Notes: generated by a model not told the origin, from the sequence alone. Shown: positions 45,820 to 56,879, counted from the first letter of the stretch. The stretch: 64,000 nucleotides of DNA from Selaginella moellendorffii (GCF_000143415.4 NW_003314267.1:1562100-1626099); one strand, 5' to 3'. Made by a program: numbers and translations.

Positions 45820-46062
45820 ATTGATGCTTTATTTCGTTAAAGTGGAACTTATTCAGTAAAGTGGGACATTAATTAGCATGTGTCCACATACCATTTCCTA
45901 GTACTTAATTAATATTTATTAATATTTCTATCAGTTTTTTAATTTATAAATTATAAAGCTAAAACTTCAATTTTTTATTGTTGTTATAAAAATGGCATGT
46001 GGCCACACACCATAAGTGGGATAATGAAAAGTTCCACTTTAATGAAATAAAGCATATTGGTG
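45820..46062. repeat. Small fold-back (MITE-like) element
   Basis: Positions about 45830-45895 (ATGCTTTATTTCGTTAAAGTGG..., AGCATGTGTCCACATACCAT) are repeated as reverse complement at about 45985-46052 (ATGGCATGTGGCCACACACC..., CCACTTTAATGAAATAAAGCAT). The arms are about 65 nt with scattered mismatches, around an A+T-rich centre. Confidence 0.75.
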
Positions 46063-46394
46063 GTCAATTGTGATATTTAACTTGATGATTGTTAAAGTGC
46101 ATTTTGTGAAGGTAAATTTTTTTCTTGCAATTTGGATGCAAGCAAACATGACACTTGACTATACAATTTAGAACCATCATCCCAATTGATTCCCTTGAGA
46201 GCAAATCCAAACCTTTGCAAACTAATTGAGAGCTCTTTATAATACCTCTACTAAGAAATGTACTTGATTTGGATTTTCCTTACTTGTGGCTATGATAGTG
46301 CCTATTGTGATGCTCTAGTGCTCTCCTAACTTTGAGATCAAAAGGCAATTAAATACCCTAAACTGTCAAGGCAGAGGATTTTCAATATAATTTG

Positions 46395-46670
46395 TCATCC
46401 TTACAAATATAATTTGGCATGCAATAAATTATAACTTATTATTTATATATAATTAGTTTCGTTATATATTTAATTTGTCATCTAAATATAATTTGTCATA
46501 CAAATATAATTTGACATGTTTACTTTGGAATTTATCATGTGGGGAAAATAGTAATTTGTCATGTGGGGAAAATAGTAATTTGTCATGATAATCTATAATG
46601 TGTCACCTGGTCATTTTGGAATTTGTCATGGAGGGGAGTGGTGTGTTACATTAAATTTATAATTTGTCAC
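46395..46670. repeat. AATTTGTCAT-type short repeat cluster
   Basis: The words AATTTGTCAT, AATTTGGCAT and AATATAATTTG recur many times. A 24-bp unit with TCATGTGGGGAAAATAGTAA is tandemly doubled at about 46530-46577. Confidence 0.7.
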
Positions 46671-46719
46671 CTAATTTGGAGAACAGTTTAGTTGGGCTAA
46701 CAACTTCCTCGTAGAGCAT

Positions 46720-47490
46720 CCTACAACAAAATGATTTTCACACACACAAAAGAAAAGAGGAAGTACTCACAAAGATCACTTGGAAAAAATAAGCTTGGCC
46801 CTTGTGTGTCCTTGAAGTAGACGAGGATTGGAAAGCTCGGCCACCATAGCTCCCAGTTTGTAAAGGCTGAGTACCTGGAATTAGAAAAACACAGTGAAGA
46901 GACCCGTGACTTTCGTCTTGATGCTTATTTTTTCCACCAACGAAGACGTTCTCTCTGGATTCCTATAGCTCCGAGGCAATCTTTACTTCCTCGAAAGCTC
47001 AAGTAATTTTAAATCCAGCTCCAGCGACACAAAGGGAACAAACACCACAGAAGCTTCGTCATCGAACGCGAATCTTACTCGGGTGGTCTGTTTCAGCATA
47101 GAACCAGGAATTAGACTTTCATTCGTGTAGAGAGCACACGGACTTGGAATAAGAGAAGAAGGCCGAGCAAACCAATTGGAGCTGCTGGAAGCAAATTGTT
47201 CGTGTAAACAGCGGTACCTGAAAGAAAGAACACTCCTTGCTTCTCATTTTTTTCCACAAAGACCCAGAAGAACGATTGGAATGCGATAATCAGGTGCTGG
47301 AATGACAGTCTCCCCAACGATCTTGTTTTAAACTACACAAGACTATCGACTTCGTCACGAATATCGCTCGAGAAACCAGAGAAATTCGTACCTGCTTCCA
47401 CAGCCCCAGGTCTTGATAGCCTCCTTGTCCAGAAGATCACAGAAAAACTTGGAGCGTTCACAGCAATCCAATCGACCCAGCGCCTACATA
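46720..47490 (-). pseudogene. DUF3119-like pseudogene (duplication copy B)
   Basis: This is a decayed copy of the gene at 40192-41201 in the same orientation. Recognisable pieces are YTNNLLPAAPIGLLGLLLLF (about 47150-47215), the EVKIGS/GENVFVG exon with a lost stretch and substitutions (about 46940-46985), and an exon reading TNWELWWPSFPILVYF after which the TQTKPEGQ part is deleted (about 46795-46870). The transit-peptide exon has small deletions. It is not translatable. Confidence 0.88.
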
Positions 47491-47841
47491 GAGAACGGTC
47501 GGGATCATGGCATATTCGTTTTTCTGTTTAAGAATATTCCTGTGTGATTACTATTTCTCACTACTTTTTAACCACCTTTAAGGATTCTAGAATGTCTGAC
47601 GTGAACAACCACCTAATTGAGAAGTATCTTCGTCAATCGTTGAAAAGTTTACCTCAAAGTTGCAAGGTGACGGCATCGGTCGTGTACGCAAACGCGTAAA
47701 AACAAAAGGCAAGCAAACAAACAACTTTTTTCTTCAATCGCAGCCAATAAGGTGGTAAATCCCATCGAACTTATTAGACATCACACCATCATCCTTCTAG
47801 ATCGAAAAAAAAAAGAGAAAGAATCTTAAGGCAAGCACCAA

Positions 47842-49063
47842 CTATGAGAGTGTGATGGTATACACTTGGGCCAGGCTGGGCTCAAACAGCCCAAAATTCC
47901 TCTCGGACACCGGCCCGGTCTTTTGGTCCTCGTTGAACAGCGCAAAAATGTAAGTCTCCGCCGTGACGCCGGGCCGCGCGGGAGTGCCCACACCAGACAC
48001 CACATGCCGGATGAGATTCTGGTTGTACCGTGCGGCATTGGCGGTAGTGGCGCCGGGCTCGTCCCCCTTGCTCGGCCACCCGGTCTCGGTCACCACCACG
48101 GGCATATTCGGGTAGCCGAGCTTTGTGAGCGCTGACGTCACCGTGTCCACCATTGCGTCATACATGTTGCTGTAGTGGAGGTTGGCGGGCGCGTCCGTGA
48201 CGCCCGGGTCGGAGCCGAAGAGCGCGTATTCCAGCGGTACGTTGGAGGGGTCGCCGGCGTAGCTGAAGAAAGGATAGACGTTGATCATGAAGGGGCTGCC
48301 TGACGTGGACAGAAAATCCACCACTGGCTTGAGGGCGATGGTGGCGTTGAAGGCGCCGTTGGAGGGCGGGAAGGATGACGCGTCCATGACGTTGAAGGCG
48401 TGCGGCGTGGAGACCACGGTGCCGGCGGTACGCAGCGCGGTGTGCGACTGTATCGCGAACTGGACGTTCTGGAGGGCCGGGAGGAGGAAGGGGGCGTACC
48501 GCGCGTTGTTTGTGAGGACCTCGTTGCCGATGGAGATGGCGGGGAAGCGGACGGCGGGGATGAAAGGGGCGATGAAGGCGTCCAGCCAGGCCTTGGCGGC
48601 GACGGGGCTGGAGGCGATTTGCTGGAGCTGCTCGTTGGGGATGGAGACGCTGAGATCGATGCCCGAGTTTGCGAAGGCCTGGATCACTGCGGGATCGGCG
48701 TCGAAGATGCGCGCCTTGGTTATGTTGTTGGATTTGAGCAGCGCCACGACTTGCGCCGGCGATGGGAGATTGTCGCCCAATCTGCCATAGTTCACGCCGA
48801 TGCTCGCTCCATCCGCGCCTGCCAAGAGAGGAGTCAAATCGAAATCGAAACGCTCTGATTCAACCAAGAGAGAGGAAGAGATCTAAAAATGTGACCGTTT
48901 TGTGTCTGGAAACGAAAATGCGAGAGCTGGAAGACGAGGAATCGTGGGGAATCTTGCCGAGAGGATCTATAAACTCACCAGAAATGCCCTCCAGCGCAGC
49001 CAAAGCCGCGACGAGCATCAGCACTATCACCAGCAGCCGATTGAATCCCACTCCCGCCTCCAT
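47842..49063 (-). CDS. Secreted GH17 beta-1,3-glucanase
   Basis: Two exons, 49063-48979 and 48818-47842, joined at G|GC. Exon 1 is a signal peptide (MEAGVGFNRLLVIVLMLVAA LAALE). The mature enzyme starts near ASIGVNYGRLGDNLPSP, the typical GH17 N-terminus. The proton donor lies in ISIGNEVLTNN and the nucleophile in VVVTETGWPSKG; GLFEPSLAQVY is near the end. There is no X8/CBM43 domain and no hydrophobic GPI tail, so it should be a soluble secreted or wall enzyme that hydrolyses callose-type beta-1,3-glucan. This copy is intact, while its duplicate at 41.4-42.25 kb is dead. Confidence 0.93.
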
Positions 49064-49779
49064 GGAAACAATCAATCGAAGGAATCGCCCAAAGCGTTTG
49101 CGATTGATCGATGAGGAGAGAAAAGGGAGAGAAAGAACTGACGAACGAAAACGCTTGCTCGAGCTAAACAGAGGAGCAGTGGCAACACTACAGCGGCTTA
49201 AAGACAGTCCGTTGTGCTTAATAATTCACGGTTTAATTAGTCGAAGACTAAAGTATTAATTGGTCCACACGAGTCAGTGCCAGTATACTACAGGTAAAAC
49301 GTAAAAAAGAAAAAAAGAGAGAATCTTTATTTGATCCAGTAAAAATTCTCTATCTACATCTGTACATTCTCCACACCGCGATTTGGATCTCGAATAACTC
49401 TTTCACAGGAAGGATCGTGATCTTGGGCAATTCGCGCAATTCCAGCGATGGAGTTTGCGTCGATCGAATTGGAAATTGGGTAAAGGATTGAGCAGCAGCA
49501 GGATTGATATAGATGCGGTGCGCTTGAGAGGACGAAAGAGCTCGCCCTAATTTTTGGCATTTAGAAGATATCGATCCTCGGACCCTTTTATAGAGGAGGA
49601 GGAGCGATGGGCGGCTTTAGGGCAGTGCTATGCGGTCCGGCAAGGGTTGAGGCGTTCTTGGCACGGCCGCTCGAGGCGCCAGGCTGCGGCTGCTAGAGGT
49701 AGGCAAGGATTTAGGGTTCCAAGGCTGAGATTTTCTTCTTCCAGGGGATTCGGCGCCCTTGATTTTGGGCTTCTTCGCC

Positions 49780-51704
49780 ATGCAAGGGCTATTCAGCGGC
49801 CAGAATCTGAGTGACAAGCTCGTCAAGCTCAACAGCACGCAGCAGAGCATCGAGAGTAAGATCTCTTCCGTTTCGCCTTCTCATGGTGGATTCTTTCTTC
49901 TTTTTGCTCCTCAGCTCTGTCACATTGGTGCATTTTTCATCGGAAGTATGCAAAGCAAGTCGTGGATATTTGGGAGAAGGAGTTCTTCCAGGCGCCGAGA
50001 GAACAACGCGTCCCTTTCTTGTTCCTCGCCAACGACATCTTGCAAAACAGCCGCCGAAAGGGCTCGGAGTTTGTCTCCGAGTTTTGGAGAGTCTTGCCGG
50101 GTGCGCTCAAGCTCGTCATGCAAAATGGAGACGATAGCAACCGGAACACGATCCTTCGACTGGTTAGTTTTCTTGTTCATGCGAGCTCGATATGACTCCA
50201 TGCTTGATAGATTGATATATGGGAGGAGAGGCGGGTTTTTGGATCTCACGCTCACGGCCTGCGAGTGGAGTTACTGGGAAAAGATGACGCCAAGAACGTA
50301 TGTCGACGGTTTTTTGTAAATGCTCTAGTGACGACTCTTTCTGGCTTGATCACAGAGTGATGCGCTTATGCCAGAAAAACTCGTTGCAGTGTACAAAGCG
50401 TTTCAAGACAAACTAACTGACGAGGACGCGACGGTCTACAAGTGCCAAACCGCGGTTCTTCACATGGATGCCTTTGAAAAAGAGATAGACACAACGACCA
50501 TATCAGGTGATTGTCTGCGTCTCCTTTGGTCCACAACTCGTTTTTGAACAAGGATCTTGCCTGCCAGGGCAAGAGAGTAGCATTATCTTGATAGAGGAGC
50601 TGCAGCAGCGAGAAACAATCCTTTTGGAGTGTGCTCAGCAGCTGGAAGCTATAGAGATTGCCCGCTCCAGCATTGTTTTCCAGCTTAAGGAAACTCTCCG
50701 GGACCAGGTGTGTGAAGCGAATTTACTTTCCAAGTTACTCCTTTTCCCCTTCTAAACACTGTTTGTTCTCGCAGGAGGACAAGCTCGAGAGAACACGACT
50801 TTTGCTCCAGGTTTGAAACGTGCTAGCGATCCAAAACTTCACAACCCAATGATCCTCGTCACAATTTTCGCAGGCTGCTCACACTCACGCCGACCAAGCT
50901 AGGATGATGCAGCAGCAAATCTATGACGCTGCTAGCGGCCAAGCTTACCAGCCAGTAGTAGCGAATGGCTCGACTGGCGGCGGCGGCCTTCTAGCTCACC
51001 ACCATCACTACGACTCGAGCATCCAGCACCAGCAGCACAGCGTCCCATCTCTCTTGAGCAGCGAAGCCGAGTGTTACGTCCCGACCGAGGCGAAGATGTT
51101 TGATCCGGCCGCCGCGGCCGAGGTCGCAGCTAAGCTGGTAGCGTCGAGCTCGTCGGCAGCGATGATCTCGTCTGTCTTGTCGTCCCTTGCAGCGGAGAAT
51201 GTGGTGAAACTACAAGATCCGCAAGACAAACAGCAGCAGCAGCAGCAGCGAAACTTTGATGATCCGACCGAGAACTACGGTCAAAACCCAGAAGAAGTAG
51301 CGATCGAGGAGGAAGTAGAAGAGGAGGAAGATCCGGGGCGAGAGCCGCCAGAGAAGCGGCAGAAGGTGGATGAGGGCGAGGAGGAGAGTGAGTCGCTCTT
51401 GGGGCCGGCGGTGGAGCTGGAAGAAGAATTTGGGGAGGAGGTATCGGCGGCAGAAGTGACGAGCTCCATCCCATTGTCGCCGGCGGCGGTGGTGGCGGCT
51501 GTGGCGGCGCCGCCAGCGACAGAAGCGGTGACGACCGCGACGGCGGTGGCGACAACGATAATGGGCTCGTCATCGTCAATGTTACTTCCCTTTAGTTTTG
51601 GAGGGCAAAGCTTGGGATTCCCATTGCCAGTGGCGGCGCCGCCGGGCTGTGCTCCAGCGAGCGATCATACAAGCACTAGTTTGTTTGCTCTCCCGCGACA
51701 ATGA
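49780..51704 (+). CDS. CID-domain RNA polymerase II CTD-binding protein
   Basis: Exon 1 starts MQGLFSGQNLSDKLVKLNST (ATG at 49780). Following exons give LSHWCIFHRKYAKQVVDIWE, VPFLFLANDILQNSRRKGSE, FVSEFWRVLPGALKLVMQNG and IWEERRVFGSHAHGLRVELL, the CID (CTD-interacting) fold of Rtt103/RPRD1-type proteins that bind phosphorylated RNA polymerase II tails during 3'-end formation. A coiled coil (IEELQQRETILLECAQQLEA) follows, then EDKLERTRLLLQ and a long last exon (about 50878-51704) that is Gln/His-, Glu- and Ala-rich. It is the third gene of the duplicated block; copy A holds only a scrap. Confidence 0.88.
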
Positions 51705-52005
51705 TCTTCCTCCTCTAAGGGCTATAAAAGGTTTGGTGTGCTCGCTGGATTCGAACCCCCGTTCTTTTAGGGTTTATGGATTTGCATCTTTTAGAATAAA
51801 GGTATCCGGCCTTTTAGGGTTCTACGGAACAAACGGCGAACTGCCAACGCATAACCGGATGAGTTTTGTTGTGTCTGTTGGAGAAAATTTTGGCCGCTTT
51901 TCTTCGCATTTCTTGGAGCTGCCGATCTAGGCGCTGGGTAGGCGCTAGCTCGGAGTCGGAAGAATCGCGCGGCGGCAGGCAGGGTTGCTTTGATCGGCCG
52001 CGGCG
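51705..52005. other. Spacer between CID and CCDC113-like genes
   Basis: A 300-bp spacer between two plus-strand genes, presumably the 3' UTR of one and the promoter/leader of the next. A GGATTCGAACCCCC word near 51750 resembles a tRNA T-arm but no tRNA surrounds it. Confidence 0.4.
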
Positions 52006-53728
52006 ATGGTGAAAATGGACGAGTACGAGATCATGGACAAGATGGAGGAGCTCAAGAAGCTCCAGAAGGAGCAGGAGGCGATCAAGCTGGAGAATGCGCT
52101 GCTGTCGGAGCATCTATCGGTATGTTTGATCCTTCTTTCTCGGGGATTTGGGCCTCCCGATATTTCGATCGATCTTGCGATGTCTCGGGGGTCTGGGGTT
52201 GGATCGAAATATCTGGCTCACGGATCGATCTCTTGCAGCGGATCGTGACGCGCAAGGGCAGTATGCAAATCCATCTGGAAAATTTGGAAGCCGAAGAGCA
52301 GGAAAGAGAGGCCGAGGAGAAGGAAAAGGCGGATGCCGCTGCCGCTCTTGCGGCGGCGACGGCAGCCGATGCTACAAAGAGGAGGAGGAGCACGAAGAGA
52401 TCGTTTCGGGTTTTCCAGGAGGTCCAGAGGCCCTCCGTCAAGTTCTTCTCGCCACTAAGAGATTCTCGCAAGCCTCGCGTTCGAGCTCCCATGAGTCTAG
52501 AGGAGAAGCTTGAAGTTGTGGACGACGAGATTGGGTGTCACAACGAGCAGATGAACCGGCTGACGGCCGAGAACAATCGAGTGCTGGACGATCTGCGAGC
52601 GGTTTTCGAAGAAACTGACTATGGGATCAAGGATCTTGCCAGTGAGAAGAACAGCATTCAAAGAGATTTGATGATCTTGGCGGAGATCAATCCTCGTCGA
52701 AAGCTCTACACTGAGGATTTCTTGAGGTACTAGCCTCTCGCTCCCCAAGTTCTCGCTAGTTTCTTCCTGGGTGACATAAAAGTTTCTCTTTCAGGTTTCA
52801 AGGAGAGAAGCTGAGGAAGAAAAGGAACATCCGGGAAAAGCTCCAAGAGAAGATTGATATACTACACATGGAGGTCATGGACGCGGAGCACCAATTCTCC
52901 ACCAAGAGGGATCTCAAGGACATTTTACACGTGATCGACTTTGATCAGCTCAAGATCCAGAGGATTCAGCTGCGATCGCGTATTCGTCTTCGAACAAGTG
53001 AAGTGTGGAGATATAAAGCGTTGATAAAGAATGCTGGCGCGGTAAGAACACTGGCACACTGGCTTTCACTTAGTTTTTAGTTATAGTACTTGTGTTTGAT
53101 GCAGCTCTTGATGAAAGCTCGCAAAGATCTCGAGGAGAAAGTCGAGGAAGGGAAGCGCATAAGGCAAAGCATTGTGGACAGAACACCACAGATCTCGTCT
53201 TCGCAGGTGGAGATCAACATGGAGAAGAAAATACAAGTCAGTCATTCTTTTTCTTTACGGTTCAGCATTCTCATCTTTTAGTTTTCTGATCCCAGAGAAG
53301 CCTCAACGAAGACATTCTTCGGCTAATACAAGAACAAGACGGCCCTCCCCAGCCCCGCGTTCTGGATTACATGCGATATCGTATCAAAGTAGCGGAGCTG
53401 AGGAGAGAGCTCAAGACTTGGCTGAGCAAGGTGAGGCTTCTTGCTCCCTTCTTTTTATTTCTTTTCGTTTTTTTCTCTTTTTGTTTAGGCGATAGCATTG
53501 TAAGCCCTGAAATTGCAGGTGGACGTGATCGAACAATCGCACATCCGGCTGAGAAATCACGTGAGATACATCAGGAAACAACGAGACGCGATTCTAGCTG
53601 CATCACCGGACATACTAGCGTCACTACCGGATCGAGGTGCTACTCCTGTGCAACCCAAGCTCGCGCCTGTAAAAGTCAGCCTCCGTCCAATGCAAACCAG
53701 CTTCACTCCCGTCGCAGTTCACGGTTGA
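52006..53728 (+). CDS. CCDC113: CCDC113-like coiled-coil ciliary protein
   Basis: Exon 1 is 52006-52119 (MVKMDEYEIMDKMEELKKLQ) and exon 2 starts at 52239 (RIVTRKGSMQIHLENLEAEE). Later exons include EDFLRFQGEKLRKKRNIREK, HVIDFDQLKIQRIQLRSRIR and VLDYMRYRIKVAELRRELKT, ending SLRPMQTSFTPVAVHG. The DFDQLKIQ block and the DYxxxKxxxxxLxxxxKTW block are like the CCDC96/CCDC113 (DUF4201) family, which docks on the axoneme and basal body of motile cilia. The protein is almost all coiled coil. Such genes are lost from plants without motile sperm, so this agrees with a lycophyte-like source. The paralogue (113 or 96) is not certain. Confidence 0.75.
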
Positions 53729-54066
53729 TCTATGGCCAGCCAGTTGCGGGGCTCGCTGTTCAAGGCCAGGATTGCCGGAGGTGACGACATACTCGATATG
53801 CAGGTGATATTTTTTGGAGATTGTGTCTACTTCAAAACTAAGCTTTTTTCTTTCAGACTACAGCAAGAGAAAATTGATACACTTGATCAGAGCCACCATG
53901 AACCATCCGATCGTGCATTGGAACCTTAATCGTACAGGTAAAAAAAAAATGCTGAAGAAAGTCTTGGGCACGCTTATTGCTGTTTCTTGCAGCAAAGCTC
54001 GCCAAGAGCTAGATAGATCGGGAGATCGCTCTCTTCATCGCAAGTTAACATCGGGGGTTATAACTT

Positions 54067-55983
54067 TCAAGGCTCGTTCAAGGCCTGTATTGCCGGGTGC
54101 TCCGCGTAATAGCTGAGCGTTACAGGCCGGGAAGTTGGCGGCACGGGGGCCGGCACGTCTCCACTCAGAAACTGGCAACACTCTCGCATCGTCGGCCTGC
54201 TATCCGCATCGGGATGGCAGCACAAGAGTCCGAGGGTCAAGACGCGCTCCATTTGCAACGCATCGAAGCACTTGATCAACTTCACGTCCGCGGCCTCGAG
54301 CAGCATTCCTCCGGTGTTGGCCTTCCACACCCAGTCGAGCAGAGTTATTCCATCGGCTTCGAAGCTCTTGTCAAGCGCGTGGAGGCCGGTTGCGATCTCC
54401 AAGAGGACCACTCCAAAGCCGTAGACGTCCGACTTTACGGTTGCTCTTCCGGTGTACGCCAACTCGGGAGCGATGTATCCCAAGGTTCCGACTTTGGTCA
54501 TGTCCTCGGTGGTGGCGTCCATGAATCGAGCCAGGCCGAAGTCGCCGAGCCGGGGAACGAAATCAGCATCCAGCAAAACGTTTGCGGCTTTCACGTCCCG
54601 GTGGACGATCTTGTGCTCCCATCCTCCGTGCAAGAAGGCGAGCGCTTCGGCGATGCCTTGGGCGATGTTGTACCGCTGATCCCACTGGAGAACGCGCCGG
54701 TGGTCGAACAGGATGGTGTCGAGGCTCCCGTTGGGCATGAACTCGTAGACGAGGATGAGTTTGCTTTTCTCGTGACACCAGCCTCGGAGAGAGACCAAGT
54801 TCTTGTGCTGGAGGCGGGAGATGATGGACAGCTCCGATATAAACTGGTGGTGGCTCTCCTTGGAATCGTTGGCCAGCAGCTTCACCGCCACGACCGAGCC
54901 GTCGCTGGACAGCACTCCTTTGTAGACGCTTCCCATCCCTCCGCGGCCGAGCAGCTCCTTGTCGCTGAAGTTCTTCGTCGCCAGCGCCAACTCCTCGAAG
55001 CTGAAGAGCGTGAAGGAGCAGCCAGCTTTGTTCCGTCTCTGGATACTCCGTGTCTTGAGGTAGACCCGGAGGAAGGCCTGGAATTGTAGCAGCGCAGCTC
55101 CCAGCAGCAGCATCGCGACTCCCAGCCCGGCCGAGGACAGCAAAACCGCGACTATGAAGTTCGTTCTACTGCAGTACCACGCCTTGCAGGCTCCCGGTGG
55201 TGCGCTCTTGTTCGGGGGATGGCTCACGTACCGGGTGGTGAAGCTCCATTTGTAGATCTGGTAATACTGGTGACACTGGCCAGTGGATGCGGAGAAGCCA
55301 ACGTAGTAGCTTTCCCTCTGGAGAATCGCCGGGAGCCTCACTCTCGGCAATTCCAGGTCTGGCTTTGCGGGTCTCCTGTTCCCGTTGCTAACTCTCACCT
55401 CTAGTGTGTCGTAGAGGCCCCAGTACTCGATCCACGCGGTGAGCGTGAGATTACTGGCCAGGAGCTCCTGCATGTTGCTTCCAGTCGTTTGAGCCGAGAT
55501 GAGGCTGCCGAGATCCACACCGACGTGCTGCCAGGGCGGGTCCTCGTACACCATGTTCTGGTGCGTGTCAAACTCCACCGCAAACGTGTGGTTGAGGCTC
55601 CGGCCGGGGGTCATGAGGCCGAGGACGCTTCCGGGTGGAGGAGCCCGAGGCTTGGGGACGACGACGAAGGCGAATCCTTCTCCCTGCTGGCACGACGGCT
55701 GCGTGATCTTGAACTGAAACGAGGTATTGAAGGTGACGAGCTTGACAGGGGCGTCGGCATGGCGGAAGCGGACCGGGAGCTTGTGGTAGACTCGTCCGAC
55801 ACTCCCTGGCTGCCCCGAGGTGAGGAAGATGCTCGTCTCTTTGCCTTTTGCGCTGCCTCTGAAAGCTAACAGGTTGCTATTCTGGAAGGAGGGAGTGAGG
55901 GTGAAGGAGATGTCGTCGCCTGCTTGGCACAGGGGGAGTGTGAGTGAGATCCAAAACACGAGCACAGCAGTGGCAGCAAGCAT
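54067..55983 (-). CDS. L-type lectin receptor-like kinase
   Basis: An intronless 638-residue frame. Residues 1-21 are a signal peptide. Residues 22-250 form a legume-lectin domain, with AVEFDTHQN and HVGVDLGS at the metal/sugar-site positions. A transmembrane helix spans about 274-301 (TNFIVAVLLSSAGLGVAML). The cytosolic kinase starts after FSFEELALATKNFSDKELLG: GRGGMGSV (346-353), Lys368, HRDVKAANVLL (461-471), DFG (481-483), APE (505-507). HRD with Arg marks an RD kinase with all catalytic residues. LecRKs are plasma-membrane receptors, several sensing extracellular nucleotides or stress; the ligand here is unknown. Only the sequence of the start codon region suggests the chosen ATG (55983). 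Confidence 0.95.
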   Translation of the reverse strand: MLAATAVLVFWISLTLPLCQAGDDISFTLTPSFQNSNLLAFRGSAKGKETSIFLTSGQPGSVGRVYHKLPVRFRHADAPVKLVTFNTSFQFKITQPSCQQGEGFAFVVVPKPRAPPPGSVLGLMTPGRSLNHTFAVEFDTHQNMVYEDPPWQHVGVDLGSLISAQTTGSNMQELLASNLTLTAWIEYWGLYDTLEVRVSNGNRRPAKPDLELPRVRLPAILQRESYYVGFSASTGQCHQYYQIYKWSFTTRYVSHPPNKSAPPGACKAWYCSRTNFIVAVLLSSAGLGVAMLLLGAALLQFQAFLRVYLKTRSIQRRNKAGCSFTLFSFEELALATKNFSDKELLGRGGMGSVYKGVLSSDGSVVAVKLLANDSKESHHQFISELSIISRLQHKNLVSLRGWCHEKSKLILVYEFMPNGSLDTILFDHRRVLQWDQRYNIAQGIAEALAFLHGGWEHKIVHRDVKAANVLLDADFVPRLGDFGLARFMDATTEDMTKVGTLGYIAPELAYTGRATVKSDVYGFGVVLLEIATGLHALDKSFEADGITLLDWVWKANTGGMLLEAADVKLIKCFDALQMERVLTLGLLCCHPDADSRPTMRECCQFLSGDVPAPVPPTSRPVTLSYYAEHPAIQALNEP

Positions 55984-56390
55984 GGTTCTGGAAGATGGAA
56001 GATCGATCTAAACAGGTTGGGTGGTCGCACGAGCTTATGTTGGAAGTTCCGATGGACGGACGGCGGACTCCCACAAGGCCGCATTATTGGGAGACAGGAC
56101 AAAGACCAACAGTTTTGTCACTGGGACCGAGGAGAACAAAAGAAACACTTTTCTTCGTTACCTCTTACAAACAAAGTCTATCGGGCTGGAGGAGGAAGAA
56201 CTCTCAAGTTTTCCGTATCGTCTCACAGACTTCATTGATAAAGGTAACGACATAGTAGTTTAAGATCTCCTCTTACATGTTTTTCTTTTCATTGTTTTTC
56301 AGGCGCCATGCTTCCAATTTGAGGAAACTTGCGGAGTGTTACAGTGAAGAAAATGGCAGGACGGGGGAAGAGAACTGCTAGACGAGGGTC

Positions 56391-56879
56391 TTAGGAGGAA
56401 GCTCTGAGAAATCTGGCCACGGCCCTTTGGCCCTCCACGACGGCTTGCTGGGACAGCTGCCCGGGCAAGGCGAGCTTGCAGGCGGTCTGGATGTCCTTGG
56501 AGGAGAGCGTGGCCGCCTTGTTGCGCCGGACCAGCTCCGCCGCCTCTCTCGCCAGCCTCTCAAACATGTCGTTCATGAACGTGTTCATGATATCCATGGC
56601 CGTGGTCGATATCTTGAGATCCTGGTGCGTCGTCGACCGCAAAACCTTGAGGATGTAGCGCTTGTACGTGTTGCTCGCCGCCGCCTTCTTTCGCTTGCCG
56701 GATCCAGGAGCTTCTGCCGGAGTCGCTGGAGCTTCAGTTTGGGGCTGCGCCGCTGGAGGAGCTTCGGATTTCGTCGAGGGAGTCTTCTTGGCGGGAGCTT
56801 TCACCGGAGGCTTCTTCATCGTCTTCGCCGGCACCTTCACTGGCTCCGCCACACGGGCGCTCTTCGCCACCTTTGCCAT
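56391..56879 (-). CDS. H2B: Divergent histone H2B
   Basis: An intronless frame of 162 residues from ATG 56879. The N-terminal tail is long, Lys/Pro/Ala-rich and ends GKRKKAAASNTYKRYILKVL. The histone fold reads ISTTAMDIMNTFMNDMFERL, AREAAELVRRNKAATLSSKD, IQTACKLALPGQLSQQAVVE. The order and key residues fit H2B, but many conserved positions differ (for example HQDLKIST for HPDIGISS, ARFLRASS for TKFTSS). The Lys normally monoubiquitinated near the C-terminus is replaced: the family's AVxEGTKAVTK reads AVVEGQRAVAR. This suggests a specialised variant rather than a bulk replication histone. A TTTGCAG directly before the ATG could be an intron end in the leader. Confidence 0.88.
   Translation of the reverse strand: MAKVAKSARVAEPVKVPAKTMKKPPVKAPAKKTPSTKSEAPPAAQPQTEAPATPAEAPGSGKRKKAAASNTYKRYILKVLRSTTHQDLKISTTAMDIMNTFMNDMFERLAREAAELVRRNKAATLSSKDIQTACKLALPGQLSQQAVVEGQRAVARFLRASS

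Larger units (their letters stand above)
44149..46690. other. A+T-rich non-genic island
   Basis: About 2.5 kb of A+T-rich DNA without a supported gene. It contains a fold-back element (about 45820-46062) and an AATTTGTCAT-rich repeat cluster (about 46395-46670). It ends sharply where the DUF3119 pseudogene begins. Confidence 0.6.

Noticed and set aside
50904-51704. Long ORFs in other frames over the CID gene's last exon
   Set aside because: They arise from biased GAG/GCG/CAG codon runs; the CID frame is continuous with upstream exons.
51735-51810. Possible tRNA from the T-arm-like word GGATTCGAACCCCC
   Set aside because: On the minus strand no D-arm, anticodon stem or acceptor pairing surrounds it.
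53732-53935. Small ORF MASQLRGSLFKARIAGGDDI just after the CCDC113-like stop
   Set aside because: It begins four bases after the stop, reaches an in-frame stop soon after the next plausible splice site and matches no family; more likely 3' UTR.
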